From: Adiantum capillus-veneris
Taxonomy: Eukaryota; Streptophyta; Polypodiopsida; Polypodiales; Pteridaceae
Reading direction: 5' to 3'
DNA length: 64,000 nt
NCBI GenBank assembly: GCA_014529385.2
Contig: CM043955.1
Location: forward strand, 150,923,640-150,987,639
Positions 35,406 through 46,749 of this stretch are shown one piece after another; within the stretch, counting starts at the first letter, position 1; the number at the start of each line of letters is the position of its first letter. Below the pieces are notes generated by a model that searched no databases, was not told where the DNA came from, and saw only the letters and a program-made list of their open reading frames with translations. The position numbers were made by a program, and so were the translations under genes.

Positions 35406-35648
35406 ACATATGTTATACGCAATCCATAAAACCATGTAATAAGTTGATCATCAGTTATCCAGAAATCCTTGAGGGGTTTCGATTCTAATAAACTTTCATC
35501 AATAAAGTGATTTTTGTCTCTGAATCTCTGTCTCTTGATAAAGTAGAATTTTGAATTTGATTTAAAGTCTCGTGTCTATTTTGAAATCCAAGTAATGTAT
35601 CAAGAATTCGTATAACCCATGTAGGCACCGCCTGTTGCACTGTACTAG

Positions 35649-36866
35649 GCAGCGCAAGAGAAGAAGCTTCTCCTCAAACAAGCCCAAACTCCGATCTTTA
35701 AGGGCGAGGGGGCAAATGTGGAGAGAGATGCGGAAGTATGGATGGAAGCCATGGACGATTACTTTGAAGCCGCGGGAACCCAACCCATAAATCAGACCAT
35801 GCTTGCGATGTTCCGCTTGACTGGCGATGCCAAGATATGGTGGAAGCAACATTGCAGAGACCTGGACATTAAAGGATCTTCCCAATCTTGGGAAGACATC
35901 AAAGCTGCGATAATGGGGCGTTATTTACCACCTGCCTATAGGACCTTGAGAATGAATGAATTCTTTTCACTTCGGCAGCTGAATTCAACTGTCGAAGAAT
36001 ACTATGCAAAGTTTGTCACTCTTCGGAGATATGCTCCTAAGATGACCTTGGAACAACAGGTGGCAAGGTTCTGTCAAGGACTAATCGATCCCTTGAACAC
36101 TCGGCTGGAGGCTCTCAGGCCGTCAACACTACAGGATGCCTTGTTGAGGGATAAACCTCTAGCTCTCGAAGTACAAAAGGCTAATCAGAATAGGAGGAAT
36201 CATTGGGCAAAGAGGGCAAGGAACACTGCTTGGGACAACAGACCAGCCAACCAAACCTATAACCAGCGCCCTATTGTGGCTACCACCACAACCATGGAGT
36301 TCCCTGATGTTCGATGCTATGGTTGCGGCGAGCATGGACACTACAGATCCAATTGCCCCAGGAACATTCATGCGACCAACACCAATGCCATACCCTTGAA
36401 TACCCGTGGGCGTGGCCAAGCTAATGGAAGAGGAGGACGCGGAAGAATGAACAGAGGGCGTGGGCGTGGGCGTGGAGCTACCGCCAGAGTGAATGCCGCA
36501 GTAGTACAACCAACTGTAGGTGATGAAGCAGTGGAGAGAGCAACCCTACATGCTGCAATTGACAATCCCAATGGTTGCAAACCATACGCGGTCATTCATA
36601 CGCCAGGATCTCTCAGAGGTGAGCAAGTTAACTTCCTTATAGATTGTGGCAGTACTCTTTCATTTCTTTCACCCAGATGCATGAGAAAGCTTAAGCTAGA
36701 TAAGTATCCGTCAAGCAAGCTATTTGTCGAGTTAGCAAACGGCAAGGAGGTAGTATCTCAACACTCTGCAGGCAAAATTGACTTTGATTTAGGGGGACAC
36801 CCAACTTCTACCCAATTTCGAACCCTACCCTTGGGATTCTTTGATGGGATACTAGGGATGGACTAG
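35649..36866 (+). pseudogene. gag: Gag body and protease of element 5
   Basis: Begins AAQEKKLLLKQAQTPIFKGEG just after the putative acceptor, typical of the start of a chromoviral capsid. Capsid motifs include DAKIWWKQHC and FFSLRQLNSTVEEYYAKF. One zinc knuckle, CYGCGEHGHYRSNC, at about 36315-36357, is followed by an RGRGRG-rich basic tail. The protease has FLIDCGSTLSFLS with Asp at 36642, an unusual D-C-G form, and GILGMD at the end. A TAG at 36864-36866 stands at the position usually occupied by Trp in the ILGMDWL motif and separates this ORF from RT in the same frame. Confidence 0.88.
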
Positions 36867-38576
36867 TTAAAGCAAAATAAGGCCCATATCCATTGTGCAC
36901 AAGGAAACTTTATATTTACAGATAACTTGGGTAATGAAGTCTTAATTCAGGGAGAAAATGGGAGACCTAGGGCTATTCTAGTTAAGGCCAGCAGACTCTT
37001 GAAGGGACTAAGGAAGGGTCAGCAAATATATGCAGTTAAACTCAATAAGGTGGACCAATCAGATACCTCACTTCGATCAGACTGGCTGAGGGAGTATGAT
37101 GACGTATTCCCCGAAGACCTTACGAATCTTCCACCACACAGAGAGGTAGATCATGAGATCGAGACTATCCCTGGGTGTGAACCTATCTCAAAAAGACCTT
37201 CTAAAATGTCACTTCCGGAGGCCATCGAACTCAAAGAACAACTTAGGCAACTCATTGAGCAAGGATTCATTCGACCCAGTACTTCTCCTTGGGGTGCTCC
37301 AGTTCTTTTTCAGAAGAAGAAGGATGGGACCTTAAGGCTATGCGTAGACTACCGTGGGCTAAATCAGGTAACTGTTAAGAACAAGTATCCAATTCCAAGG
37401 ATTGACGAAATTTTGGACAGACTCCACGGCGCCAAAATATTTACAAAGATAGATCTAAGGTCAGGATATTACCAAATCAGGATCAAGGAATCAGATATTC
37501 CGAAGACAGCTTTCAATACTAGGTATGGGTACTACGAATTCACAGTAATGTCTTTTGGTCTAACAAATGCTCCTGCAAGCTTCAATCGACTCATGCAAGA
37601 TATTTTCAAACCTTACCTGTACAACTTTGTCTTGGTTTTCTTTGATGACATTCTAGTCTATTCTAATAATGAAGCAGACCACAAGGAACATGTTCGCAAA
37701 GTACTTGATCTCCTTCGAGAACACCAGCTTTACGCTAAAGAGAGCAAGTGCACTTTTTGCTCACCAAAGGTCAACTATCTTGGATTTGTCATTTTGGCTG
37801 AAGGGATTTCAGTGGACCCAGATAAGGTCAAAGACATCGTTGATTGGCCTCAACCATCCACTGTCAGTGAAGTACGAGGATTTCTTGGAATAACGGGATG
37901 GTACAGGATTTTTGTCAAGGATTATGCACGTATTGCTGCACCTTTGACAGAACTCCTGAAGAAAGGAATGAGGATCGATTGGAAGACCGAGCACGAGTCT
38001 AGTTTTGCTAAGCTAAAAGAATTCTTGGTCTCAGCTCCTATTTTAAAGCTTCCAGACTTCAGTAAAGAATTTGAAGTAGCGACAGATGCTAGTAAGTTTG
38101 CTCTAGGCGGAGTTCTTACTCAAGAAGGAAGACCGGTGGCGTATACTTCGCGAAAGTTGAGGGATCATGAGAAGAATTATCCCACTCATGATCTGGAAAT
38201 TTTAGCAGTCATACATGCACTGAAGTTATGGAGACATTATCTTCTTGGACGCAAGTTTCAGTTGGTTACAGACCACAAGAGTTTAAAGTGGATTTTTACT
38301 CAACCCATTCTCAATATGCGACAACGGCAATGGATAGAGTTATTAAAGGAATATGACCTTGACATAAAGTATAGACCAGGGAAGGAAAACGCAGTTGCAG
38401 ATGGTCTTAGCCGAAAATCGTTTCTCAGAGCTATCTCTATTCCAAATAACCCTATCTGGGATAGAATCAAAGAAGCATCCCTCGAAGATCCAGAGTACCA
38501 ACGTATGGCTTCATTAGTCCAGCAGAATAAGATGCCTGAAGCTAAAGATCACTCTCTTATGGGAGGATGTCTTTAA
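36867..38576 (+). pseudogene. Reverse transcriptase and RNase H of element 5
   Basis: Same frame as Gag-protease. All RT signatures are present: [29 protein letters not shown], motif [12 protein letters not shown] (Asp 37452), motif [12 protein letters not shown], motif [11 protein letters not shown] (Asp pair 37644-37649). RNase H shows [23 protein letters not shown] and [10 protein letters not shown]. Length and motifs look intact. The only break is a TAA at 38574-38576 before the integrase zinc domain. It is likely inactive as part of a full polyprotein unless the stops are read through. Confidence 0.93.
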
Positions 38577-39883
38577 TACAGACATAGACTCTGTGTACCC
38601 AGAGACCCAGCTTTAAAGAAGGCCATTCTATATGAAGCACACGATAGCCCTACATCCGGACACCCAGGCTATGCTAAAACTCTTCACGCCGTCAGAAGGA
38701 GTTATTTCTGGTCTGGAATGAAAGGAGACATACTTCGCTATGTGAGGCAATGTCTTTCTTGTCAACGGATAAAGGCCGAAAGGATCAAATTACCAGGGCA
38801 ACTTCAACCTCTTGACATACCCCAGATGAAGTGGGAATGCATCAGTATGGATTTTGTTACAGGGTTACCTTCTACAGGAGGTTATGATTCTGTTTTTGTG
38901 GTTGTTGACATGCTCACAAAAGTGGCTCATCTAATACCCGTAAAGACAACCTTTACTGCTTCAGATATTAGTCGGGTATTCATCAAGGAGATTTTCAGTC
39001 TACATGGTCTACCCAAGCGTATTGTCAGTGATAGAGATGCCAAGTTTACATCAAAATTTTGGACTTCTCTTTTCCAATCTATTGGGTCACAATTAGCTTT
39101 AAGTACAGCATACCATCCACAAACAGATGGGCAAACTGAAAGAGTTAATCAAGTCTTGAGGACATTCTCAGAGCCTATTGTTCGCAAGAACCAAAGAAGT
39201 GGTTACAATATCTACCTTTGGTAGAATATGCTTATAACTCTTCTGAACACAGAAGCATTGGAATGTCACCTTTCAAAGCTCTTTATGGACAGGACTGTTT
39301 AGCACCACTGAACTTTTCAGATCCAACCATCAGAGTAGAAGCCTCTAGAAAGATGTTAGAAGATATGGAAGCACAGACTAGAGCCATTCGCCAGGACATT
39401 CAGGCAACTCAAGATAGGCAGAAGCACTATACGGATAAGAACCGCACATATAGAACTTTCAAGGAAGGAGATAAGGTTTTTCTCCGAGTCCGACCTAAGA
39501 AAAGCAATTTATCGCTAGGCAGATACAAGAAGCTAAGCCCAAGGTATTGTGGACCATTTGAGATCGTTAAGGTTGTAAGTGACCAGGCCTACAAGCTAAA
39601 GTTACCTGCAAACTTGAAGGTTCATGATGTATTCCATGTCAGCTTACTCAAACCCTATATTCCCAATCCTGATCAATTCTTGGACTCAGATCAGATAGTC
39701 ATGCCAGCACAAGGAGTTCTCGAGCTCCAACCTGACTATGTACTTGAAACAAGGGAAAGAAAGTTACGCAACAGAACTATCACGGAGCATCTAGTAAAAT
39801 GGAAGGATTACCGTGAAGAAGATGCAACTTGGGAGGACGAATCGACGCTCTTAAAAGATTACCCAAACTCATTCCTGAGATGA
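38577..39883 (+). pseudogene. Integrase with chromodomain of element 5
   Basis: HHCC domain at about 38635-38770 (AHDSPTSGHPGY ... CLSCQR); core with Asp 38850 (SMDFVTG), Asp 39030 (VSDRDAKF) and Glu 39138 (GQTERVNQ). A frameshift near 39165-39215 puts the rest, from 39218, in another frame: GPFEIVKVV, then a chromodomain at about 39745-39880 with RTITEHLVKWKDY and ATWEDES. Chromodomains guide integration to marked chromatin. The aromatic cage is only partly visible by eye. Confidence 0.92.
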
Positions 39884-39902
39884 GGACATCTCAAAATTTT
39901 CA

Positions 39903-39914
39903 CGTTGGGGAGGT
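39903..39914 (+). promoter_or_regulatory. Polypurine tract of element 5
   Basis: GTTGGGGAGGT directly precedes the right LTR TG at 39915, about 25 bases after the chromodomain stop. Confidence 0.75.
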
Positions 39915-42677
39915 TGTAAGGTCTCTGACCCCGATCAAAAGGAACACCCTTGTACCATGAAATAATCATAATGGAATAAGTTACTATTTTTAGCAGTTTT
40001 CCAGATTCTGTCAGTGCCACGATGTTTAGAATGTTATAAAGCTTCAAAATGTGAATTAAAATAATTTTTGTGAAAAATTTCTAAAAATAGTAAGTTTTTG
40101 ATCACCCGATCCGTCCAATCTCGACCGTCTCGAAAATCTGCACCCGTACCCCGAATTTGAAAAAAAATGCATTTTTGGACCCCGAGGGCTGCTAAATATG
40201 GCAGGTACTCGGGCCAGTACACCTTAGTTAGAGCTTCGTATGGAAATTTACGGCATCAAAATCCGATTTGTATGACCCGTTTTAGCCTAGAACCAAATTT
40301 CCTAAAAATTGTCCGGGGAGGTACCGGGGGCCCGGGACTGTGTGGGAACAGGTCCCAGGCCACTCCAGATCAGCTTTAGCAGCTAGGGGGCGCCCTCTTG
40401 CTTTGTGGGAGTCTTGGGAAAGCTGCCAAGCCTGCAACTCAATCTCAGAACCAGTTGACCAAGCCAACCTGACACTTGGTGGGCAGAGAACTGGACTTGC
40501 CATGCTTAACTGGAGAAGCTCCCAGATGCATTTAGCAACTTAGATCGATTTTCAGCCTGTAGGAGCCTATTAAAAGACCTGCACACACACTTATGATCAC
40601 ACACACACACATAGTGCATACACACACACCCACATACATTGGGGAGGTGCTGCCGAATCACACACCTATTGAAGAAGAAGCTAGGAGGGAGGTGTTGCCG
40701 AATTTTCATCTCAAGAAGCTCGCTTAGATCAGAAAATCGAGAAGATTACCAGCTCTTATTCACGATAACGACAGTTTAATTAATGCCATCTGAAAATCCC
40801 TTTTCTCTACCATCAAAAATTTCTCGTACATTATGCCTATTCCTAGCCGAAAATCTCTATGACTACTCTCTAAATTCTCCTTATTCGTACTCTATTATGT
40901 AATCATCATTCCATAGCTGAATTATCAGCCATTCTTCACTCTCGATTAATGATTAGAGCATAATTATCAGAATCTTCTCTCTCTAGATAGCATAGTAATT
41001 AATCGGTAAGCTAGTATTTGTGCAGATTGAAGAGAATCACTATTGTAATCACTCATTAACATTGTAGCTTAATTGAATTCATTTCTCTTATGAATTAAGA
41101 TGTAATTAAGGAGAAATTAATCCGTCAATAAGTCTCTAAGAATTGGTTTTTCCTCACACATATGCATAGGGTAAATCTGCATCATCTAATTACTAGGAAA
41201 TAGTTTAATCATACTTAATCCAATTCTCTGGTAATTCCAATAGTGAAATCCTAATTATTCTTGATCATGTAAGACGAATAATTATCTTAGATCCGGTTCC
41301 CATAGGATTATGTGCCATCCTTAATGATTGCTTTATGAAAGAAATCTGAACTCTCATATAGGAGGGATTAATTGATGTCACTAATCTACCCATTGGATTG
41401 TTATGATGCTTGTGAACCTTAGCTCTTTCTCCAAGCTAATCATTTAAAGTAGTGAGAAATGGCCCCGGTTAAGAGGATGCGCTTCGGTGGTGCCCATGAT
41501 CGCGAGGCAAGAACGAGCAATGTCAACGGGAAGGGGAAGGCTCCCATGGAGGAACAAATACCGGCCATCTCACGGGCCATTGATGAAGAAGTGGAAGAGG
41601 TAGATCATATTTTTATTCAAGTTGTGTAAATTAACATTGCATACGCTAGCTAGGAATGCTCATATCCCCAAACATGTTGGAGAAATCCGACGGAAACCTC
41701 GGCATTGAAATCATTGTACATTAAGTTCTAAAGTAGGAAGGTAATGTTTGATGGGTATGCTGTTTGCAATAGGAAAGAATGTCTGCTAGGAAAAATTTAG
41801 CTCGGCATGTTCATTTTATTTCCAATGTTGAATCGGTCCTGACCCCCCTACTGATCACAGGGGGCAGAGTTCCTCGTTAGGGCTCTTGAATTCACGACTT
41901 GCTTTTTATGCGGTGGATACCCACGACTTGCTTTCTATGCGGTGGGAACCCATGTCTTGCTTTCTATGCGGTGGGAGTGTCCATGACGTGCTTTCTATGC
42001 GGTGGACATACCTAGTTGTATGGGCAGCTAGGCGACAACGGGAGGAGTGAACTCTCGCTGGAGGGGGGATGTTGTACCTCCAGAACATTGGAATTTTTAT
42101 GAATAAGTTTGAGTAGAATTTTTACTAGAATTCTGTCTTGGTGTTGTTTGCAATACTGGTTGAAGGGCTGGTTTAACGAACCATGTGACTCGGAATTAAA
42201 CAAGGAATATTTATGTTGAACAACCTTTGTGGTAGTAATTAGGTCACACGATGAAGTGTGAGTGTGGGGGTGGAAAGTGGGGGCTTGGCTCGGGTTGCCA
42301 ATGCCTACGAGATGGGTGGTCCCGATTGGTCGGGAACTCTCTGTCCCCATAGTGCTTACTCGATATTGGTATTACTCATTACCCCTAGAGCGGCGAATCC
42401 TCGAGAGTACGTGCCTCTGAAACATGGGGAAAAAGGCACTCGGGGTTTCTCTCCCCTTGGAAGGTGGGTCTTAGGATCGCTAGATAGTTAAGTACGCTTC
42501 CCCTGCGAGGTGGAGCTAGATCTCGTTGCTAGTAGGCTCGAACTCGACTCACTTTGTGATGAGAGATTTTCCGCTAGTTGAACCCTGAACCATTTTGTTT
42601 GCTTCTGCTATAGATCTAGTGGCCACCAGGTTTACCATCAGATCCGTTGTTTGATACGATGGGGTGGGGACCTCACA
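39915..42677 (+). repeat. 3' LTR of element 5
   Basis: 2763 bases, TGTAAGGTCTC to CCTCACA, followed by GTTTC. It carries the segment missing from the left LTR and a full copy of the putative Gag exon (ATG 41459), tandem repeats and the donor site. Confidence 0.95.
40083..40814 (+). repeat. LTR segment present only in the right LTR
   Basis: Bounded by AAAAATTTCT direct repeats. It holds CTATTAAAAG at about 40568 (a plausible core promoter), CA repeats at about 40580-40630 and, at its right end, the 80 bp stretch shared with 20278-20357. Its absence from the left LTR is best read as a deletion there between the short direct repeats. Confidence 0.8.
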
Positions 42678-42682
42678 GTTTC
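42678..42682 (+). repeat. Target site duplication GTTTC, right copy (element 5)
   Basis: Exact match to 32745-32749 after the LTR terminal CA. Confidence 0.92.
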
Positions 42683-43221
42683 CGAAATCTAAAGTGCCGA
42701 ACGTGTAGCTCTACTCAATGTGAACGCGTGGATATGCTGCAATGCACAATCGGACAACGTATGCTCACCAAATAACCAGATGAAGCTCGTAGAAGGAGCT
42801 TGCAAAACCGGACCGTTAGCACACATTGTAAGTATTGGTGCGTAGCTCTCGTCGGGAGCAACACGTTGCACTTCTCCGCACTCGATTCCGACCACCGGTG
42901 CACATGTAGCGTCAAGAACAAGATCTCAGTCTCTCTCGTACACAGTACGCTCACTCACAGACAGCATTTTTATCAAAATGACAAAAGGTTTTTTCATTAA
43001 GGTCAAAAAGTGGTATATATACCTTACAATTCTCAAACCCTAAAGTTCCAAATTAACCAACTACTCAATCTAACTACTAGAACTGGGATACAATCTGGAA
43101 ACTTCTATTAAGCCCCAATATTTACAAGGTGAAAAATCGGGTTTCCTCAATAAATGAATAATTACAAAAAATGATAATCTTCCGAGTATTCAGTTTCCGT
43201 GGGGTGTGTCCAGCTTCTAAC
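42683..43221 (-). repeat. 3' LTR part of minus-strand element 6
   Basis: On the minus strand TGTTAGAAGCTGG starts at 43221 right after a PPT and runs down to the element 5 insertion; the rest should continue below 32745. GGTATATATACC at about 43011-43022 could serve as the TATA region. No second LTR copy is found in the window. Confidence 0.55.
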
Positions 43222-43240
43222 ACTCCCCCCCTCCTTGCTC
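43222..43240 (-). promoter_or_regulatory. Polypurine tract of minus-strand element 6
   Basis: The complement reads AAGGAGGGGGGGAG just before TGTTAGAAGC, the standard PPT-LTR arrangement on the minus strand. Confidence 0.7.
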
Positions 43241-43274
43241 ATGTCGTCCCCGACATGGCCGTTGAGCTGCTTCT

Positions 43275-46200
43275 TCATCGTATGGTTTCCCGCATCTTGA
43301 TCAGTGATTCATATCTTGCATGTAGATTCATCATTGTTGGGCCGAAAATATCAGTGTTTACGGTGAAGAAGCCGGTGTAGAACGCTTCTTCAAAGGCCTG
43401 GAGGTGATAGGATGGCAGAAACATTATCCTTTGATACAACGCATGTATCGCCTCCTTGGAAGGCTGACCAGACAGATCATAGGCACATTTGTAAGTATCT
43501 TGGAAGAAGAAGATATTGTCTGTCACCTGGCCTTGCTTGAATGTCTCAAATACTGCTAAAAGAGTTTTGCAGAATTTCTTCATCATGATGCACGTAAGGT
43601 CCGGTGAGCCAATGAACAATTTGATGGCGCTCGTTAGGGTTTTCACCATGTATTGGACACTTATTCTCTCACCTGCCTTCAAGCCCGGCAGCTTAGGATA
43701 ATTCAGCCAAGTGGGTTGGCTCCTTTTTAATATCTCCTAGGCCTTCCACGTCCTGATCCTTGGTAGAGGACAAAAGCTTAGGTTGTCTCTGATGTTTTTG
43801 GGTGCCTCTAGTGGATTAGGTACTGTGGGTACTTCGTCAGCCACGCCTTCCTCCATTTTGGATGAGAGTCAACTATTAGCCTGGCCCCTTCTAGCTGGGA
43901 GATATCTGCGTTGTAGAGTGGCATTGTCGACTCTTCTCTAATCCTCTTATTGATGGTGTCGGCTTCATACTTTAGCAAAGGATATGGGAGAGAGGGCTGA
44001 AGCCATTCGTGCCTGAGGTTGCTAGCGTCAATCTTCTGGATGGTCATGGATTTGAAAACCCTCTGCTCTCATTCCAAGGCTTCCTTAGTCGTCTCTCTGA
44101 TCTCCACCTCTATTGCTTTACGCATCTTTTCTTCCTCTTCCTGTGTCAGACTTGTGGCTCTTGAGAGGATCCTACTAGGATTTCCTCTTACATAGGTGTG
44201 TCCACAGGATCTGCCACATTTTCTAAATCTATACCCTCAGTGGCCGCTGGCCCTATGCCTTCTTGCTCTCTGGATTGCTGTCCTCTCAGCTCCTCAATCT
44301 ACTTTAGGAGTTTGTATTTTTCTGTTTCAGCTTCTTCTCCCATGTTCATGAGGAGGTCGTTCAACTCGGCGTTTATCTTCTCCGCCTCCTCGAGCTTTCT
44401 TTTTATACTTTCTAATTCCTCTTGCATGGCTTTTTTTTCTTCTTCCATTCGTGTTTGCATAACAATTGACCCTTCTTCCATCATCAATTGTTGCCTTTTC
44501 TCTAGAGTCAGCTCTTTCTAAAGTTCTTTCATCTGTTCTTCATAAATTTGGCTTTCCGTAGTGATGTGAGTCGAGCTAGTAGCTCTGACTCTGGCAGGAG
44601 ATGTCCGTAGCCTCTGGATGGTTTGATCTTTCACTTTAAGCTGGTCCTTGAGCTCAAGGACCTCATCCTAGGTGGCTTCTTGATCTAACTCCGCCTTTTC
44701 TTTGGCGTTTCGCATTGCTTCAACTTCTTTGGACTCCTCAGCCAGCTGTTTCCCTCTCTGCATCTATCAATGATTTGCTGAGTTGCTTACACTCCTCTTC
44801 GACTCCTTGCATTCTTTGGGCTGCTCCCTGATTTTCTTTTTCTATTTTCTGGCATCTTTGCAATGCCTTTGCCAGACTGTCCTGTAGCTCTGCTTCTCTC
44901 TCTTTCTGCCTTTGACTTTGCCTTTGTAAAGAGTCTACTTCCAGCTTTATCTTCACTTGAGTGGCCTTGAGAGTTGCCATCTCACTTTCTGAGGCCATGG
45001 ACTGCGCTCTTAACCCGGTTAACTTTGTCATCACCACATCCCAATCATTGGAGGGCGGGTGAAGGTCCACTGTATCTGTGGCCATCTCCTTTAGTTCTAC
45101 TAACCTGATGCTTTGCATTTGCTCCTTAGGCCCTGTGCTTGCCAAGTCGAATGCGACTGTGGTAGCCTCTTCTTTTGTGTATCCTGCAGCTAACAGGTCC
45201 AAAAATGTGCTGTATGCTTCATGTGGCTTTGGCTTCTCACTCTTGGGTTTAACCTCTTCCCTCTCTTGGCTTTGTTCTTTCTTGGACTCTTCCTGGCCTT
45301 CGTGTTTTTCTTCCTTCTCTTTATCTTCTTGTGGAGGGCTGCCAGGAGGTGGTGCGGGCGGTGGGCTGGTGGACTCAGGGCTGGCCGGTAGATATGTAGG
45401 CTTGTTCTTTAAATCTCGGTCTAAAATCTCGGTCTGCCGTTGTCTTCTTTTCTCTCTCTTGGCCCTCCTACTCATCTAACTAGCAGTTTCTGTAGTACTT
45501 GCTCCACTTCCTCTTCTGTAAAAGGTACATGTGGAATATTTTTTGATGTGGCATCAAGAATCTCAAAATTTTTAATGTAATCTTCGAATCTGTCCCTTTG
45601 CACCCTTTGGGATGATCCCGACATTGCTTCTAGAGACGGCTTCTAGAGTTCACTCAAATCGCCTTTAAGGGACCTTTCTGCTCTGAAGCTCTCCATCATC
45701 CGCTCTAGTCTTGCCGCTTTTTGTGACTTTGTCTCTTTTTCCGGCACTTAGACAAATTATTTCTTTCCCTTCTTTTGCTCTGGCTGCTCTTCTTGAACAG
45801 GCTCTAGCCGTCTTTTCAATCTTGTGGCAACCCTTAGTGCTTTGGGCTGTTCCTCCTCCTTGTCTTCTTTGAGCCTCAGCCAGTCGTTCTGTGATGGGGG
45901 GTCAAGCCATCTTCCTTTTGCGTGCAATGCCCCATAAATCACCTTAGTGATTAGCTCTCCTGGCACAATATATGTGGGCTTCTTGTTACCCATCTTCACT
46001 AGGTTGTCATGTATATATGTTGCATAATTGATTAGCTTTGGAGTGCTCTTCATCATTTCCCAAGTGAATGTCGTGGCAATTGCTCCTAGCGGCATTCTGT
46101 ACTTTTGTGGCCACTTCGTACACATATGGAAGTATTGGTTGTACAACTGACTCATGATTACCACTTTTGGGTTGGCAATATCTTCAAAACTGTAGTTACT

Positions 46201-46587
46201 TTTCTTCTCAGTGTACACCTTGACATCATCTCTTCTTTTAGTTACACTATCCCCCTTGTTGGAGAGGTCCAGTGCATCTGCTACAACCTTCTCGGTGATG
46301 ACTATTTTTGTCTTTGGCTTGCCTTGCAGATTTGTAACTTTGGCCACGCCATTCTCTTTGATGGTCTTCACAAACTCCCACACTCTCTTTATGTCAATTC
46401 TGGTAGGTACAGCTTCAAAATAGTTGTGGAGATCAATCTTCTCCAAGTACCCGGCCATCTTGCTTCTTACGAACTCATTGAGTTCCCGCGGTAGCATTGG
46501 TAGCTCGATCACATTCCCTTCAATGTCTTTGAACACTCCTCGGTAGATCTTTAGGTCGTTGGACTCTAGCAAATCTTTTGGATCCAT
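43275..46587 (-). pseudogene. Long coiled-coil ORF of minus-strand element 6
   Basis: Successive minus-strand frames form one degraded gene of roughly 1000 codons. The first part (46587-45757, MDPKDLLESND...) has RVWEFVKTIKENGVAKV and EKVVADALDL, resembling plant transposon-associated or Athila ORF1-type N-terminal domains, then a KKGKK tail. The middle (45475-44738) has a Pro/Glu/Lys-rich stretch and then a long heptad-rich coiled coil, continuing at 44487-44299. The last part (44047-43808, 43682-43275) is globular and unknown. At least four frame changes break it. It ends 35 bases before the PPT, so it is the 3'-most gene of its element. Whether it belongs to a separate non-autonomous element or to element 3 is open. 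Confidence 0.55.
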
Positions 46588-46749
46588 GTGCTGGTGGGCC
46601 TTAGTGTTCCTTCTGGTATGATGAAGGGCTCCACTTCTTCTAGGTGATCCTTAATGGTCATTCTTTTCTTCTTTGCCGGTGACTTCACCGCTGCCATAGA
46701 TCCTGTTGCACTCAGTAGTCCGAAGTTAGCGTTTTTTCCATCTTAGCTG
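46588..46749 (-). other. Leader upstream of the coiled-coil ORF
   Basis: Short non-coding stretch on the minus strand upstream of the ATG at 46587. No PBS complement (initiator Met or Asp type) is visible here or up to 48729. Confidence 0.35.

Larger units (their letters stand above)
33710..35648 (+). other. Putative GT-AG intron spanning LTR end and PBS
   Basis: GT at 33710-33711 and AG at 35647-35648 would join phase 0 to phase 0. The last three intron bases form an in-frame TAG directly before the Gag body, so unspliced reading into Gag is blocked. The tract before the acceptor (CCTGTTGCACTGTACTAG) is only moderately pyrimidine-rich. The intron includes the 3' half of the LTR, the PBS and a 135-codon ORF. 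Confidence 0.5.
32750..42677 (+). mobile_element. Element 5: chromovirus-type Ty3/gypsy retrotransposon
   Basis: A complete 9.9 kb insertion with LTRs 32750-34787 and 39915-42677, an initiator tRNA-Met PBS, a PPT and a perfect GTTTC duplication. The pol order is protease, RT, RNase H, integrase with a C-terminal chromodomain, defining the chromovirus group. The LTRs are very similar apart from a roughly 740 bp segment present only in the right one, and pol has few breaks, so this is one of the younger insertions here. The LTRs are unusually long and appear to contain the first Gag exon. Confidence 0.95.

Noticed and set aside
44198-45479. Plus-strand Ser/Leu-rich frames opposite the coiled-coil gene
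   Set aside because: Antisense shadows of the Lys/Glu-rich minus-strand coding sequence.
43275-46587. Functional host coiled-coil gene
   Set aside because: At least four frame changes, no introns recognised, and a PPT-LTR junction follows directly; element-borne origin is more likely.
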